A stretch of DNA of 64,000 nucleotides. Origin: JALYUS01 sp038231255. Its GTDB lineage: Bacteria > Chloroflexota > Chloroflexia > Thermomicrobiales > JALYUS01. The position numbers and the translations under genes were made by a program. The notes beneath the pieces were generated by a model. It was not told the DNA's origin. It made no database searches and saw nothing but the letters and a program-made list of their open reading frames with translations. The stretch covers positions 45,030 to 109,029 of the forward strand of contig JBBRLR010000002.1 of the NCBI GenBank assembly GCA_038231255.1, read 5' to 3'. Below, piece by piece: positions 8,173 through 16,334 of the stretch (positions within the stretch are counted from its first letter, which is position 1; every line of letters starts with the position of its first letter).

Positions 8173-9153
8173 TCACGACCGCCGAAAGTGCGGGATTACC
8201 TGTTGGCCGAGTTGCTCGACCGCCGCGAGGGGGTCGGGGCCGAGGGGTGGCCCGAAACTGAGGTGGCGCGCGCCCATCGCGACGAGCGCTTCGAGCCGCG
8301 AGATGAGGTCGGGCGCGGTGCCGACGACGCCGATGCGGAGCATTTTTTCCGTCACGAGGGCGCGGGCCTTCTCTGGATCCCGTTCGGTCATCATCGCGTG
8401 CTCGATAGGAGTGAAATCGGCTTTGGTCACACCGAGCCGTTCGAGGATGAGCGGGCTGAGACCGGCGCCATAGTAAGCGATCTTGTCGCGCAGGGCGGCT
8501 TCGGCGGCGGCGGTATCGTTTGAAAGCGAAACCCAGATACATGTAGCCAGATCAATGCTCTCGATGGAACGCTCCGCCGTCGCCGCGCCCGCTTCGACGA
8601 GCGGGCGGACGGTGGCAAAATGCTCCGGCGGGAACAGGAGCGGCAGCACGCCATCCGCGACTTCGCCCGCGAGTGCGAGCATTCTCGGCCCCATCGCGCC
8701 GAGGTAAATCGGCACGCGCCGTCGCGGGGTGAAGCGCAAATACGCTTCCGGCGTCCATCCGGGCGCGACGCCACCGCCGAGGATCGCATTGATATTCGCA
8801 ATCGCGTCCCGCGTCTCAGCGAGCGGCCGTTCCGGCGCGATGTTGACCCACTTTAGCAGTTCCGCGCCACCGGCGGCGATGCCGAGGTTGAACCGGCCGC
8901 CGCTGATTTCGTCCAGCGTCGCGGCGAGCATGGCGATCTCGGCGGGGTGGATCGTGTATGGATTGACGACGCAGGTGCCGATTTCGATGCGTGTCGTTGC
9001 CTGCGCCACGGCGGAAAGAATGACGGGAACCGAACGCAGAAAAAGGTCGTTGCTCACCCAGAATTGATCGAAACCCGCCGCTTCGGCCATCTGCGCGAGT
9101 GCAACATAGTCGGGGATCGGCAGATCATTGTTCAATCGGAGCGAGAATTTCAT
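8173..9153 (-). CDS. LLM-class (luciferase-like) flavin-dependent oxidoreductase
   Basis: The 326-residue protein resembles the bacterial luciferase-like TIM-barrel family (PF00296), especially the F420-dependent methylene-tetrahydromethanopterin reductase-like branch: an N-terminal strand MKFSLRLNN, an AQMAEAAGFDQFWVSND segment, TTRIEIGTCVVNPYTIHP, and GRFNLGIAAGG. The cofactor (FMN or F420) cannot be decided. Its ATG overlaps the TGA of the preceding RidA-like gene (ATGA), placing it last in the homoprotocatechuate operon. It may reduce or oxidise a side product of aromatic breakdown or simply be cotranscribed; the sequence gives no substrate. Confidence 0.88.
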   Translation of the reverse strand: MKFSLRLNNDLPIPDYVALAQMAEAAGFDQFWVSNDLFLRSVPVILSAVAQATTRIEIGTCVVNPYTIHPAEIAMLAATLDEISGGRFNLGIAAGGAELLKWVNIAPERPLAETRDAIANINAILGGGVAPGWTPEAYLRFTPRRRVPIYLGAMGPRMLALAGEVADGVLPLLFPPEHFATVRPLVEAGAATAERSIESIDLATCIWVSLSNDTAAAEAALRDKIAYYGAGLSPLILERLGVTKADFTPIEHAMMTERDPEKARALVTEKMLRIGVVGTAPDLISRLEALVAMGARHLSFGPPLGPDPLAAVEQLGQQVIPHFRRS

Positions 9154-9563
9154 CGTTCGTCCGCGATCAGCGCGTCGGCATCAATCTCCACGAGATAGCC
9201 GGAGCCAACGAGCCTGCTCACCTCGACCAGCGTATTCGCCGGGCGTACATCGGCGAAAAAGCGCGCATGCGCCCGGCCAATCGCTTCCCAATCGTCCGCG
9301 TTGGTGGCGTAGATGCGCGTCCGCACGACATCCGCCATCGTCGCCCCGGCTTCGTGCAGGGCGCGCTCGATTTTTTCGAGGATCGCCACGGTCTGCGCGT
9401 GCGGATCGCCCGCGCCGATCACTGCGCCATCCGCATCCGTCGCCGTCGTGCCCGACACGAACACCCACCGCCCGACCCGGAGCGCCCGCGAAAACCCGAC
9501 CCGCTCCTCCCACACACTCCCCGACGAAATCCGCTGCCGTCGCTCCACGCCAATGACCTCCAT
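9150..9563 (-). CDS. RidA/YjgF/UK114-family protein
   Basis: The 137-residue protein contains the RidA fold signatures: an N-terminal FSRALRVGRWVFVSGTTATDADG strand pair, an AILEKIERALHEAGATMADVVRTRIY helix-strand unit, and a C-terminal ANTLVEVSRLVGSGYLVEIDADA. Classical RidA enzymes hydrolyse reactive enamines and imines, and have an Arg near 105; here the equivalent region reads ANTLVEVSRL without an obvious Arg in the expected RPART context, so it may belong to a non-deaminase subgroup. ATG 9563 is chosen because the longer upstream frame would translate the hairpin at 9565-9636. It overlaps the LLM gene by four bases and follows hpaC across the hairpin gap. Confidence 0.85.
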   Translation of the reverse strand: MEVIGVERRQRISSGSVWEERVGFSRALRVGRWVFVSGTTATDADGAVIGAGDPHAQTVAILEKIERALHEAGATMADVVRTRIYATNADDWEAIGRAHARFFADVRPANTLVEVSRLVGSGYLVEIDADALIADER

Positions 9564-9564
9564 G

Positions 9565-9636
9565 CCCGGTGGTAGCAGGCCCTCCAGCCTGCTTCTCCGC
9601 TCGAAACGGCAGGCTGGAAAGCCTGCTACCACCGGG
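9565..9636. repeat. Hairpin filling most of the hpaC-ridA gap, AGCAGGCTTTCC type
   Basis: The 28-base arms (9565-9592 and 9609-9636) match at 26 of 28 positions. Both mismatches are C/A on the plus strand and G-U in the minus-strand transcript that crosses this gap. The element abuts the ridA start codon at 9563. A short 7-base-period tract (9687-9707, units ACTCATC, GCTCATT, GCTCGCT) touches the hpaC stop on the other side. Confidence 0.85.
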
Positions 9637-9705
9637 GAAGCGCCCCCAACTGCTCCCCCATCACACCGAAGGCCGCGCCTCGACCCACTCATCGCTCATT
9701 GCTCG

Positions 9706-10269
9706 CTATCCGTGCCATTCCTCATGGTAGACGCGCACATCATCATTGAGCCATGGTTCGGGGGCGCTGTGCCCGGCATCCGTTTCGATGAGCAGGCGTC
9801 GGTACTTCCCGGCGAAATAGACGAGCGGGTGCGCGCCGACATCACCACGAATTAGTTCATTTACCGCACCGATCACAATTGCGTGATCGCCGCCATCGAG
9901 CACCTGCCGAACATCACACCGCAGTGACGCGAGGCAGCCACGGATCACCGGCGCGCCGTCATCCTCCGAGAAATGCATGATGTCCCCAATGCCCTCCTGC
10001 GGCTGTCCGGCGAAGTTGCGCGAGATCGCCTCCTGACCCTCATGGAGGAAGTTGACGGCAAACGACCCGCTTTGCTGGATGATCGGATGCATGCGCGCCC
10101 GCCGGTCCACACAAATCAATATCAGGAGCGGATCGAGCGACAGGCTCGTGAACGCGTTCGCGGTCATGCCGTGGACATCCTCGCCCACGCGCGTCGTAAC
10201 AACCGTCACACCCGTCGCGAACAAACCGACGACGTTGCGAAATTCGCGCCGGTCAATCGGCTCACTCAC
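9706..10269 (-). CDS. hpaC: Flavin reductase-like protein, 4-hydroxyphenylacetate 3-monooxygenase reductase component
   Basis: The 187-residue protein is a split-barrel flavin reductase (PF01613): FRNVVGLFATGVTVVTT at the N-terminus, GMTANAFTSLSLDPLLILICV as the FMN contact strand, FAVNFL, and a C-terminal LVYFAGKYRRL. In two-component aromatic hydroxylases this subunit reduces FAD with NADH and hands FADH2 to the oxygenase. The GTG at 10269 is chosen because it gives the canonical N-terminus and an eight-base overlap with the end of hpaB, which indicates translational coupling with its partner. The product acts with the HpaB-like oxygenase encoded immediately upstream. Confidence 0.9.
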   Translation of the reverse strand: MSEPIDRREFRNVVGLFATGVTVVTTRVGEDVHGMTANAFTSLSLDPLLILICVDRRARMHPIIQQSGSFAVNFLHEGQEAISRNFAGQPQEGIGDIMHFSEDDGAPVIRGCLASLRCDVRQVLDGGDHAIVIGAVNELIRGDVGAHPLVYFAGKYRRLLIETDAGHSAPEPWLNDDVRVYHEEWHG

Positions 10270-11746
10270 CGGTGGCCACCGGGGCGGCGGGGGCGGGCGC
10301 ATCGTCCTGATGGAGGAACGAGCGGATACGCTCCTTCAGTGGCTCTTTGTCGTAGCCGAAATAGAGGGCGCTCATCATGCGGATCGGGTCGCCGAAGAAG
10401 TAGCGTTCGTAGAGTTCCTGCCGCCCCCCGAACCCGGAGCAGGCGACATCCCAGGCAAGCCGGTAGAGCCGGACCCGCTCCTTGCCGTCGGCGTTCGCCG
10501 CCTGCAAGTATTTCTGCACGTCCGCCGCGATTGGGCCGTCGAAATCGGACTCGGACGCCGTCGCCATCAGGCCGCTCGCACCGAGCAGTTGGATGATCTC
10601 GACGATGCGCGGGTACATCTTCGGGAACATGTTGCGCGCGATGTCGAGGGGCATCCGCGCGGGCGTCATCACGCCCCACGAGTCGAGATGCGCGTCCGCC
10701 TCCGCCGCGCGCAGGCACGCCTTCATCGTTTCGAGATAGGTCATCACCTCGGCGGCTTTTTCCTGCACATGCTGGAACGGCTCGATGGCGACCGTCTCAC
10801 TCATCATCAGGACGATGCCGAGCAGGAATTCGGCCTTCGCGATGTTCTTGATGCAGACCTGATGCATCATGTGGACGACGGCATCGGTCGCGCCGTAGCA
10901 GCCGTTGCACCGCTCCATGTCCCCCAGGAGAAACATCCGCTCCCACGGCACGGTGACATCATCGAAAATGACGATGGCGTCCATCTCCTCGAAGCGCGAG
11001 CCGAGCGGGTGGTCGAAGTGCGACTTGCCCTGATCGAGCGACTCACGGCAAATGAACTTCATCCCCGGCGTGTCGGTCGGGACCGAGAAGGCGAAGGCAT
11101 ACTTGTCCGCGTTTTCGTTCTTCACGATGGTGGAGGGGAAGACCATGATCTCGTCGGCGAGCGGCGCGCTGGTGGCGAGCAGTCGGCAACCGCGGATGAC
11201 GACGCCCGCGCTATTGGTCGTGACGATCCCGGCGGGCAGGTACGGGTCTGCCTGCTCATTGACCCCTTTCGAGCGATTCGCCTGCGGGTTGATGAGCGTA
11301 TGCGTGAGGCAAAGATCGCGCTCGCGGATGTACTCGTAGTAAGTCCGCACGTTGTCGCCGAAACGCGGATCGTTCGCGGCGAAGTATTGCGACGCGGCAG
11401 TCATCGCCATGAACGAGGTGTTGCAGTAGTCGGGCGTCCTACCCATCATGCCGCCGGAGTAGTTTGCCCACCGGCGCATCATCTCGCGGCGTAGCGCAAT
11501 ATCCGTCGGTGTGCGCGGCGTTAGGAACGACATGCCCACGCGGTCGCCCGTCGTTGGGGAGGGGTAAGTCATCACGTCGCGCAGCGCGGGGTCGTGCTGC
11601 ATGTCGTAGAGGTGCGCGTACGATGCGACGCCGTGCCTCGTCGCGGGGTGCGTCGTCACATCGTCAACGCGCTCGCCACCGATCCAGATCTCGCGCTTCA
11701 TCTTTTTCAGATCGGCAATGTATTGCGCCCCGGTTCGTGCTGGCAT
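10262..11746 (-). CDS. hpaB: 4-hydroxyphenylacetate 3-monooxygenase, oxygenase component
   Basis: This 494-residue protein matches the HpaB family along its whole length: MPARTGAQYIADLKKMKREIWIGGERV at the N-terminus, the central FMAMTAASQYF region, SAGVVIRGCRLLAT, and IFDDVTVPWERMFL, a hallmark of the acyl-CoA-dehydrogenase-like fold of FADH2-dependent monooxygenases. It would hydroxylate 4-hydroxyphenylacetate to 3,4-dihydroxyphenylacetate using FADH2 from HpaC. The adjacent hpaC, hpaD and hpaE genes support this reaction rather than a chlorophenol or other phenol substrate, though related enzymes act on several phenols. Normal length, no gaps. It starts 84 bases after the hpaD stop, across a heptamer tract. 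Confidence 0.92.
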   Translation of the reverse strand: MPARTGAQYIADLKKMKREIWIGGERVDDVTTHPATRHGVASYAHLYDMQHDPALRDVMTYPSPTTGDRVGMSFLTPRTPTDIALRREMMRRWANYSGGMMGRTPDYCNTSFMAMTAASQYFAANDPRFGDNVRTYYEYIRERDLCLTHTLINPQANRSKGVNEQADPYLPAGIVTTNSAGVVIRGCRLLATSAPLADEIMVFPSTIVKNENADKYAFAFSVPTDTPGMKFICRESLDQGKSHFDHPLGSRFEEMDAIVIFDDVTVPWERMFLLGDMERCNGCYGATDAVVHMMHQVCIKNIAKAEFLLGIVLMMSETVAIEPFQHVQEKAAEVMTYLETMKACLRAAEADAHLDSWGVMTPARMPLDIARNMFPKMYPRIVEIIQLLGASGLMATASESDFDGPIAADVQKYLQAANADGKERVRLYRLAWDVACSGFGGRQELYERYFFGDPIRMMSALYFGYDKEPLKERIRSFLHQDDAPAPAAPVATGE

Positions 11747-11764
11747 ACGCTCACTCCGTTCGTC

Positions 11765-11834
11765 GTAGCCAGTAGTCAGAACGGATCGGATGCCACTGAC
11801 TACTGGGTACTGACTACTGACTACTGGCTACTAA
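11765..11834. repeat. Heptamer tract with fold-back between hpaD and hpaB
   Basis: Ten consecutive 7-base units run in phase from 11765 to 11834, with plus-strand units such as GTAGCCA, GTAGTCA, GTACTGA, CTACTGA, CTACTGG and CTACTAA. The left units are reverse complements of the right ones, giving a perfect 15-base stem (11765-11779 with 11817-11831). The tract includes the hpaD stop codon (11831-11833). Confidence 0.85.
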
Positions 11835-12871
11835 TGTACATACGTCGGCGTACCGCTGAGTTGCGGTTCGTGCGTCGGGATGAACGCGCCGTCCGTGATT
11901 GATTGGACCCGCATCGCTTCCTCGAACCAGCAGCGCGGGACGTAATGGCCCCAGAGCGTTTGGCGACGCGGGTCGTTCAGTGTCCAGCGGATCGGTTCGA
12001 AATCAGGGTCCACCGTCGAGTAATCGTTTGCGTACAATTCGACGCGGTTGCCGTCCGGGTCGCGCACGTACAGAAACAACGCATTTGCGATGCCGTGCCG
12101 TCCCGGCCCCCGCTCGATTGCCGCGCTCATGTTCGCGCCCGCGAGCACATCGCAGCAGCGCAGGACGGCCATCGCATCGGGCAAAAACCACGCGCCGTGG
12201 TGGACACGCGGCCCGACGCCGTTCATGACCGCGACATCATGCACCGAGCCTTTGCGATGCAGCCACGCCGCCCAGAGGCGTTCCGGCGAATCTTCCGTCC
12301 CCGTATACTCGGTGCAGCGGAAGCCGAGGTTTTGCATGTACCATTCGGTGAGCGCCAGGCAGTCCGGCGTTTGAACATTGAAATGGTCTATCCGCATGAT
12401 GTGCGCGCCCCGGTACAGATCGAACCGTTGCAGCATCCGTTCGGCGGCGTCCATTGTGGCATAGAACTCGGTCGGGATACCGGCAGGGTCCTGGATGCGG
12501 AGCGCGCGGCCCTGCCCCTTCTCCTCGCCGGGTTCGACCCAGCGATGCGGCAAGCCCTGGGCCAGCGCCATCGCCGCGAGCGCATCCAAATCCGCGTCGG
12601 TGGCGACGCGATAGGCGAGATGCGCGACGCCCGGTTCGTCCGCGCGCGTCAAGATGAGCGAGTGATGGTACCGTTCCTCGAGGCCGCGCAGGTAGCAATG
12701 CCCGCTGTCACTCGCCGTCTCCACGAAGCCGAGCAGACCCACGTAGAATTCCCTTGCCCGCTCAAGGTCGGTGACAAGGAACTCGATATGCCCCGCGCGC
12801 ACGACATTCCCAACCGCCCGCTCGGGCCGCGCGCGCATATCGAGCCGGGATGCGGTATCAACCGTTGCCAT
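11831..12871 (-). CDS. hpaD: Homoprotocatechuate (3,4-dihydroxyphenylacetate) 2,3-dioxygenase, extradiol type I
   Basis: The 346-residue protein has two vicinal-oxygen-chelate modules: an N-terminal one beginning GHIEFLVTDLERAREFYVGLLGF (about 26-48) and a catalytic C-terminal one. Metal ligands are visible as His163 in RIDHFNVQTPD, a His in VHHGAWF and the Glu in GNRVELYAND. This is the arrangement of the Fe/Mn homoprotocatechuate dioxygenases, which cleave the ring next to the hydroxyls to give 5-carboxymethyl-2-hydroxymuconate semialdehyde. ATG 12871 is chosen over a longer in-frame start at 12913 because GGAGGGTGG precedes it. Its stop codon lies in the heptamer tract before hpaB; hpaE lies upstream across a 145-base gap with a hairpin. 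Confidence 0.93.
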   Translation of the reverse strand: MATVDTASRLDMRARPERAVGNVVRAGHIEFLVTDLERAREFYVGLLGFVETASDSGHCYLRGLEERYHHSLILTRADEPGVAHLAYRVATDADLDALAAMALAQGLPHRWVEPGEEKGQGRALRIQDPAGIPTEFYATMDAAERMLQRFDLYRGAHIMRIDHFNVQTPDCLALTEWYMQNLGFRCTEYTGTEDSPERLWAAWLHRKGSVHDVAVMNGVGPRVHHGAWFLPDAMAVLRCCDVLAGANMSAAIERGPGRHGIANALFLYVRDPDGNRVELYANDYSTVDPDFEPIRWTLNDPRRQTLWGHYVPRCWFEEAMRVQSITDGAFIPTHEPQLSGTPTYVH

Positions 12872-12904
12872 GCCACCCTCCTGACAAGCCCGACAAACCC
12901 GGGA

Positions 12905-13002
12905 GAACCGCAAAGGCGCAAAGACGGGAATTTGTGTTTTCCCGCAAGGTATTCTTCATTTCCCTCCTTGCGCTCTTTGCGTTCGTTGCGCCTTTGCGGT
13001 TC
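12905..13002. repeat. Inverted repeat in the hpaE-hpaD gap
   Basis: Perfect 17-base arms at 12905-12921 (GAACCGCAAAGGCGCAA) and 12986-13002 enclose an AT-richer 64-base interior holding further copies of CGCAAAG and its complement. The outer flanks CCCGGGA and TCATTCGGG extend the pairing imperfectly. It starts 15 bases past the hpaE stop and differs in sequence from the other hairpin types of the operon. Confidence 0.8.
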
Positions 13003-13016
13003 ATTCGGGTTCGACC

Positions 13017-14522
13017 TTACTGTGCTATGCCGAACTTCGGGATGTGGTGGTCGCCGAGGGCGACGGCGATGTTCTTCATGTCGCAATAGAACTCCCACGA
13101 GTAGTGGCCGCCCTCACGCCCGATGCCGCTCTCCTTCGCGCCGCCGAACGGCGTGCGCAGGTCGCGGACATTCTGCGAGTTGATCCACACCATACCGCAC
13201 TCGATGCCCTGCGCGACCCGGTTCGCCTTGGCGACATTCTGCGTCCAGACATACCCCGCGAGGCCGTACCTGACATCGCTGGCGATCCGCACCGCCTCCT
13301 CCTCGCCATCGAAGGGGATGACGACGAGGACAGGGCCGAAGACTTCTTCCTGCGCGATCCGCATCCGGTTATCCACATCGGCAAAGAGCGTCGGCTGCAT
13401 GTAGTTGCCCTGCTCCATGCTCGGCACGCGCCCGCCGCCCGCGACGAGTTTCGCGCCCTCGCGCTTGCCGATCTCGACGTACTCCAACACGCTCGCCAGA
13501 TGATCCGGATGGATCAGCGAGCCGATTTCCGTCTGCTTGTCCATCGGGTCGCCGACGCGAATGGCGTTGACGCGCGCCGTCAGGTCCGCGACGAAGCGGT
13601 CGTAGATCGGCCGTTCGACGATGCAGCGCGACGAGGCGGTGCATCGCTCACCATTGAGCGAATAAACGCCGAAGACGGCGGCATCGAGCGCGCGGTCGTA
13701 ATCGGCGTCCGCGAAGACGACGATGGGTGATTTGCCGCCGAGTTCCATCGAGTACCGCTTCATCGTCGCCGCGCCCTCGCGCATGATCGCCTTGCCCGTC
13801 ACCGTCTCGCCGGTGAAGGAGATCAGCTGAACATCCGGGCTTTTGACCATCCCCATGCCGATCGTCTCGCCCGCGCCGTAGACGAGGTTGAAAACGCCGT
13901 CCGGCACGCCCGCGTCGCGGATGCACTCGGCCAGTTTCTCGTTCGACAAAGGCGTCCATGAAGCGGGCTTTACGACCGCCGTGCAGCCGCTTGCCAGGCA
14001 GGGCGCGACCTTCCACGACGTTAGCATGAAGGGCAGGTTCCACGGCGTAATCAGCCCGGCGACGCCCGCCGGTCGCTGGACAGTATAGTTGAGGTAATCG
14101 GCGCTGTGGTACGTCGCGCCGTCCATGTGGTTCGCCATCTCGGCGAAGAAATAGAAGTTGTCCGCCGCACGCGGAATCTGCGCACCGCCCGTCTGCGCGA
14201 TCGGCAGTCCGGTATCGGTCGTCTCGATGCGCGCGATTTCCGGTGCGCGCTCTGTGATAAGATCGCCGACCTTGCGGAGGATGCGGGCGCGCTCGGCGGG
14301 CTTCATGCGCGGCCATGGACCGGTATCGAATGCGCGACGCGCGGCGGCAATCGCCCGGTCGAGATCGGCCGACGTCCCCTTCGTGATTTTCGCGATCACC
14401 GTGTTGTCCGCCGGGTTCAGCGTTTCAAAGGTCTCGTCCGTATCGTAGACGAACCGCCCATCAATGAAATGCCCGACGGTGCGGGTGCCCAGTTCCTGCT
14501 GTGGTGCAACGGTTATCGCCAT
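13017..14522 (-). CDS. hpaE: 5-carboxymethyl-2-hydroxymuconate semialdehyde dehydrogenase
   Basis: This 501-residue aldehyde dehydrogenase has catalytic Cys294 in NGERCTASSR and general base Glu260 in MELGGKSP, with the NAD-binding FTGETVTGKAIM loop between 230 and 245. The N-terminal GHFIDGRFVYDTDETFETLNPADN is typical of the HpaE/HMSD clade. It would oxidise the ring-cleavage semialdehyde made by HpaD to the dicarboxylate with NAD. The start is ATG 14522; a longer frame upstream would translate the palindromic element 14527-14651 and has no homology. Genomic context, more than sequence, distinguishes it from other hydroxymuconate semialdehyde dehydrogenases. Confidence 0.9.
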   Translation of the reverse strand: MAITVAPQQELGTRTVGHFIDGRFVYDTDETFETLNPADNTVIAKITKGTSADLDRAIAAARRAFDTGPWPRMKPAERARILRKVGDLITERAPEIARIETTDTGLPIAQTGGAQIPRAADNFYFFAEMANHMDGATYHSADYLNYTVQRPAGVAGLITPWNLPFMLTSWKVAPCLASGCTAVVKPASWTPLSNEKLAECIRDAGVPDGVFNLVYGAGETIGMGMVKSPDVQLISFTGETVTGKAIMREGAATMKRYSMELGGKSPIVVFADADYDRALDAAVFGVYSLNGERCTASSRCIVERPIYDRFVADLTARVNAIRVGDPMDKQTEIGSLIHPDHLASVLEYVEIGKREGAKLVAGGGRVPSMEQGNYMQPTLFADVDNRMRIAQEEVFGPVLVVIPFDGEEEAVRIASDVRYGLAGYVWTQNVAKANRVAQGIECGMVWINSQNVRDLRTPFGGAKESGIGREGGHYSWEFYCDMKNIAVALGDHHIPKFGIAQ

Positions 14523-14526
14523 TCTT

Positions 14527-14651
14527 CCTAACCCCCTGCCCCTTCCCTCCGAGGGAAGGGGTGACTCATCAATATACCGTGCCGCATCCAAACATCCTGC
14601 TCTCTCGGAATCTCGCTCCCCTCCCCTCCGAGGGAAGGGGTGGGGGTTAGG
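14527..14651. repeat. Long palindromic element (CCTAACCCC type) filling the hpaG-hpaE gap
   Basis: The arms begin CCTAACCCC (14527) and end GGGGTTAGG (14651); each arm also carries a CCCTCCGAGGG palindrome. The loop (about 14561-14617) shares sequence with the elements at 16412 and 28664. The element begins inside the hpaG stop codon (TAA, 14647-14649) and ends four bases before the hpaE ATG, so it makes up the entire spacer. Confidence 0.85.
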
Positions 14652-15417
14652 ATTCCTCCGCGACGACCGGATTTTCGAGCGCGCCGATGCCGTCAATCTC
14701 GATGCGGACGCGGTCGCCGGGATGGATGGCGGAGATGCCTTTCGGCGTGCCGGTCAGCAGCACGTCGTTCTCTTCGAGCGTCATGAACTCCGAGATGTAC
14801 TCGATGATCGCCGGGATGGAGTGGATGAAGAAGCGCGTGTTGCCTTCCTGCCGCAGTTCGTCGTTGACGAACGTCCGCACCGTCGTGTTCATCGGATCGC
14901 CGAAGGCGTCGGCCGTCACCAGCCACGGGCCGAGCGGGCCGAAGGAATCGAAGCCCTTCGCCTTCACGGGCGGGCGGTAGAAGTTTTGCACGAAATCGCG
15001 CACCGTCACATCGTTCGCGATCGTGTACCCCTTGACATAGTCCATCGCGTCGCCCTGGCGGATCTTGCGCCCGCTCCGGCCGATCACCACCGCCAGTTCA
15101 CCCTCGTAGTGCATGTAGTGCGCGCCGTTCGGATACACGATGGGCGCGCCGTTGCCGGTCAGCGAGGTGACCGGCTTGAAGAAGAGCGCGGGTACGGAAG
15201 GCTTGGCGAGTTCGTCCGGCAAGTCCACCTTGTTCAGTTCCGCCGCATGGTCCGCATAATTGAGCGCGAGACCGACGACCTTCGGCGGCACGACGGGCGG
15301 CAGCCACATCACCGCGTCCGGGGCGTGGGCGCGACCGGCGGTGTCCACCGGGCGACCGTCGTCCGTGACCGTGCCAACCTGGATGCGGCCATCGAGGACG
15401 AAGCGGGCGATCCTCAC
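14647..15417 (-). CDS. hpaG: Fumarylacetoacetate hydrolase-family protein, HpaG-like decarboxylase/isomerase
   Basis: The 256-residue protein belongs to the FAH family (PF01557). Visible signatures are KVVGLALNYADHAAEL, PALFFKPVTSLTGNG, the metal-binding ExE of HYEGELAVVIGR, GYTIANDVTVRDF, and the C-terminal LLTGTPKGISAIHPGDRV. In homoprotocatechuate degradation HpaG decarboxylates 5-oxopent-3-ene-1,2,5-tricarboxylate and isomerises the product. The E. coli enzyme is a fused double-length protein; this is a single FAH domain. Start GTG 15417 overlaps the TGA of the upstream aldolase gene by four bases. The stop lies in the palindromic element before hpaE. Confidence 0.87.
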   Translation of the reverse strand: MRIARFVLDGRIQVGTVTDDGRPVDTAGRAHAPDAVMWLPPVVPPKVVGLALNYADHAAELNKVDLPDELAKPSVPALFFKPVTSLTGNGAPIVYPNGAHYMHYEGELAVVIGRSGRKIRQGDAMDYVKGYTIANDVTVRDFVQNFYRPPVKAKGFDSFGPLGPWLVTADAFGDPMNTTVRTFVNDELRQEGNTRFFIHSIPAIIEYISEFMTLEENDVLLTGTPKGISAIHPGDRVRIEIDGIGALENPVVAEES

Positions 15418-16334
15418 GCGCGCACCGCCTTCGCGACAGGCGCGTTCGCTGTATCGCACTGCGCGAGCGCGGCGCGAATCTTCTCCTGATTGGCGGGCGA
15501 CGGCTCGCAGAGGGGGAGGCGGTAGTGCGGCGCGATCCAGCCGAGTTCGCCCATCGCCCACTTCAGCGGGCCAGGATTCGTTTCGAGGAAGAGCGCCTCG
15601 TTGATCGGCAGCAGGCGGTAATGCAAATCCATCGCCTCCTGCCACCGTCCGGCGACGACGAGGTCGTAGAGCGCGGCGACCTCGCGTGGCAGGATGTTCG
15701 CGGTCGCGCTGACGTGCCCGACGCCGCCGATCGCCAGCATCGGGTAGCAGAGCAGTTCGATGCCGCTATAAACGAGGAAATCGCGCCCGCAGGTGTGGAG
15801 CACCTTGCTCGTGTGCTCGAAGTCCTTGTTCGACTCCTTGACGCCGATGATGTTCGGGCAGGCTTCGCGCAGCCGCGCCATCGTTTCGGGGGCCATGTTT
15901 GTCGCGGTGCGGCCGGGGATGTTGTAGATGATGATCGGGAGGGTCGTCTGCTCGGCCACCGCGCGGAAGTAGCGGAACAGCCCTTCCTGCGACGGACGGT
16001 TGTAGTACGGCACGATCACGAGCGCGGCGTCCACGCCGAGCCGTTCCGCGTATCGTGTCAGGTCGGTCGTCTCGTCAATATTATTCGTGCCGGTGGCGGG
16101 CACGAACGGCACCCGACCGCCGACCGCCGCCTTGCCGAGGTCGAGCATCCGGCGTCGCTCGTCGAGCGAGAGTGCGCTCGGCTCCCCCGTCGTCCCCGTG
16201 ACCGAGATACCGTGGCTACCACTGGCGATCTGCCAATCAATTAAGCGTTCCAACGTGTTTTCGTCTATCCGCCCGTCGCCATCGAACGGGGTAATAATCG
16301 GAACGATTGAACCGCGAAGCCGGGAAACGTCCAT
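15414..16334 (-). CDS. DapA-family pyruvate aldolase (4-hydroxy-tetrahydrodipicolinate synthase or an aldolase of the hpa pathway)
   Basis: This 306-residue TIM-barrel aldolase has the Schiff-base Lys166 in GVKESN, the pyruvate-binding GTTGEPS (about 42-48), YYNRPSQEG, and the YNIPGRT motif whose Arg contacts the aspartate semialdehyde carboxylate in true DapA. By sequence it looks like authentic DapA. Its place as the first gene of the hpa operon, overlapping hpaG by four bases, with no HpaI aldolase gene nearby, suggests it could instead split 2,4-dihydroxyhept-2-enedioate into pyruvate and succinic semialdehyde. ATG 16334 follows AAGGAGG at ideal spacing. Lysine synthesis and aromatic catabolism remain alternatives, so no symbol is given. 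Confidence 0.88.
   Translation of the reverse strand: MDVSRLRGSIVPIITPFDGDGRIDENTLERLIDWQIASGSHGISVTGTTGEPSALSLDERRRMLDLGKAAVGGRVPFVPATGTNNIDETTDLTRYAERLGVDAALVIVPYYNRPSQEGLFRYFRAVAEQTTLPIIIYNIPGRTATNMAPETMARLREACPNIIGVKESNKDFEHTSKVLHTCGRDFLVYSGIELLCYPMLAIGGVGHVSATANILPREVAALYDLVVAGRWQEAMDLHYRLLPINEALFLETNPGPLKWAMGELGWIAPHYRLPLCEPSPANQEKIRAALAQCDTANAPVAKAVRA

Noticed and set aside
10052..13183. Long plus-strand frames opposite hpaB and hpaD
   Set aside because: Both are antisense to conserved catabolic enzymes with visible active-site residues.
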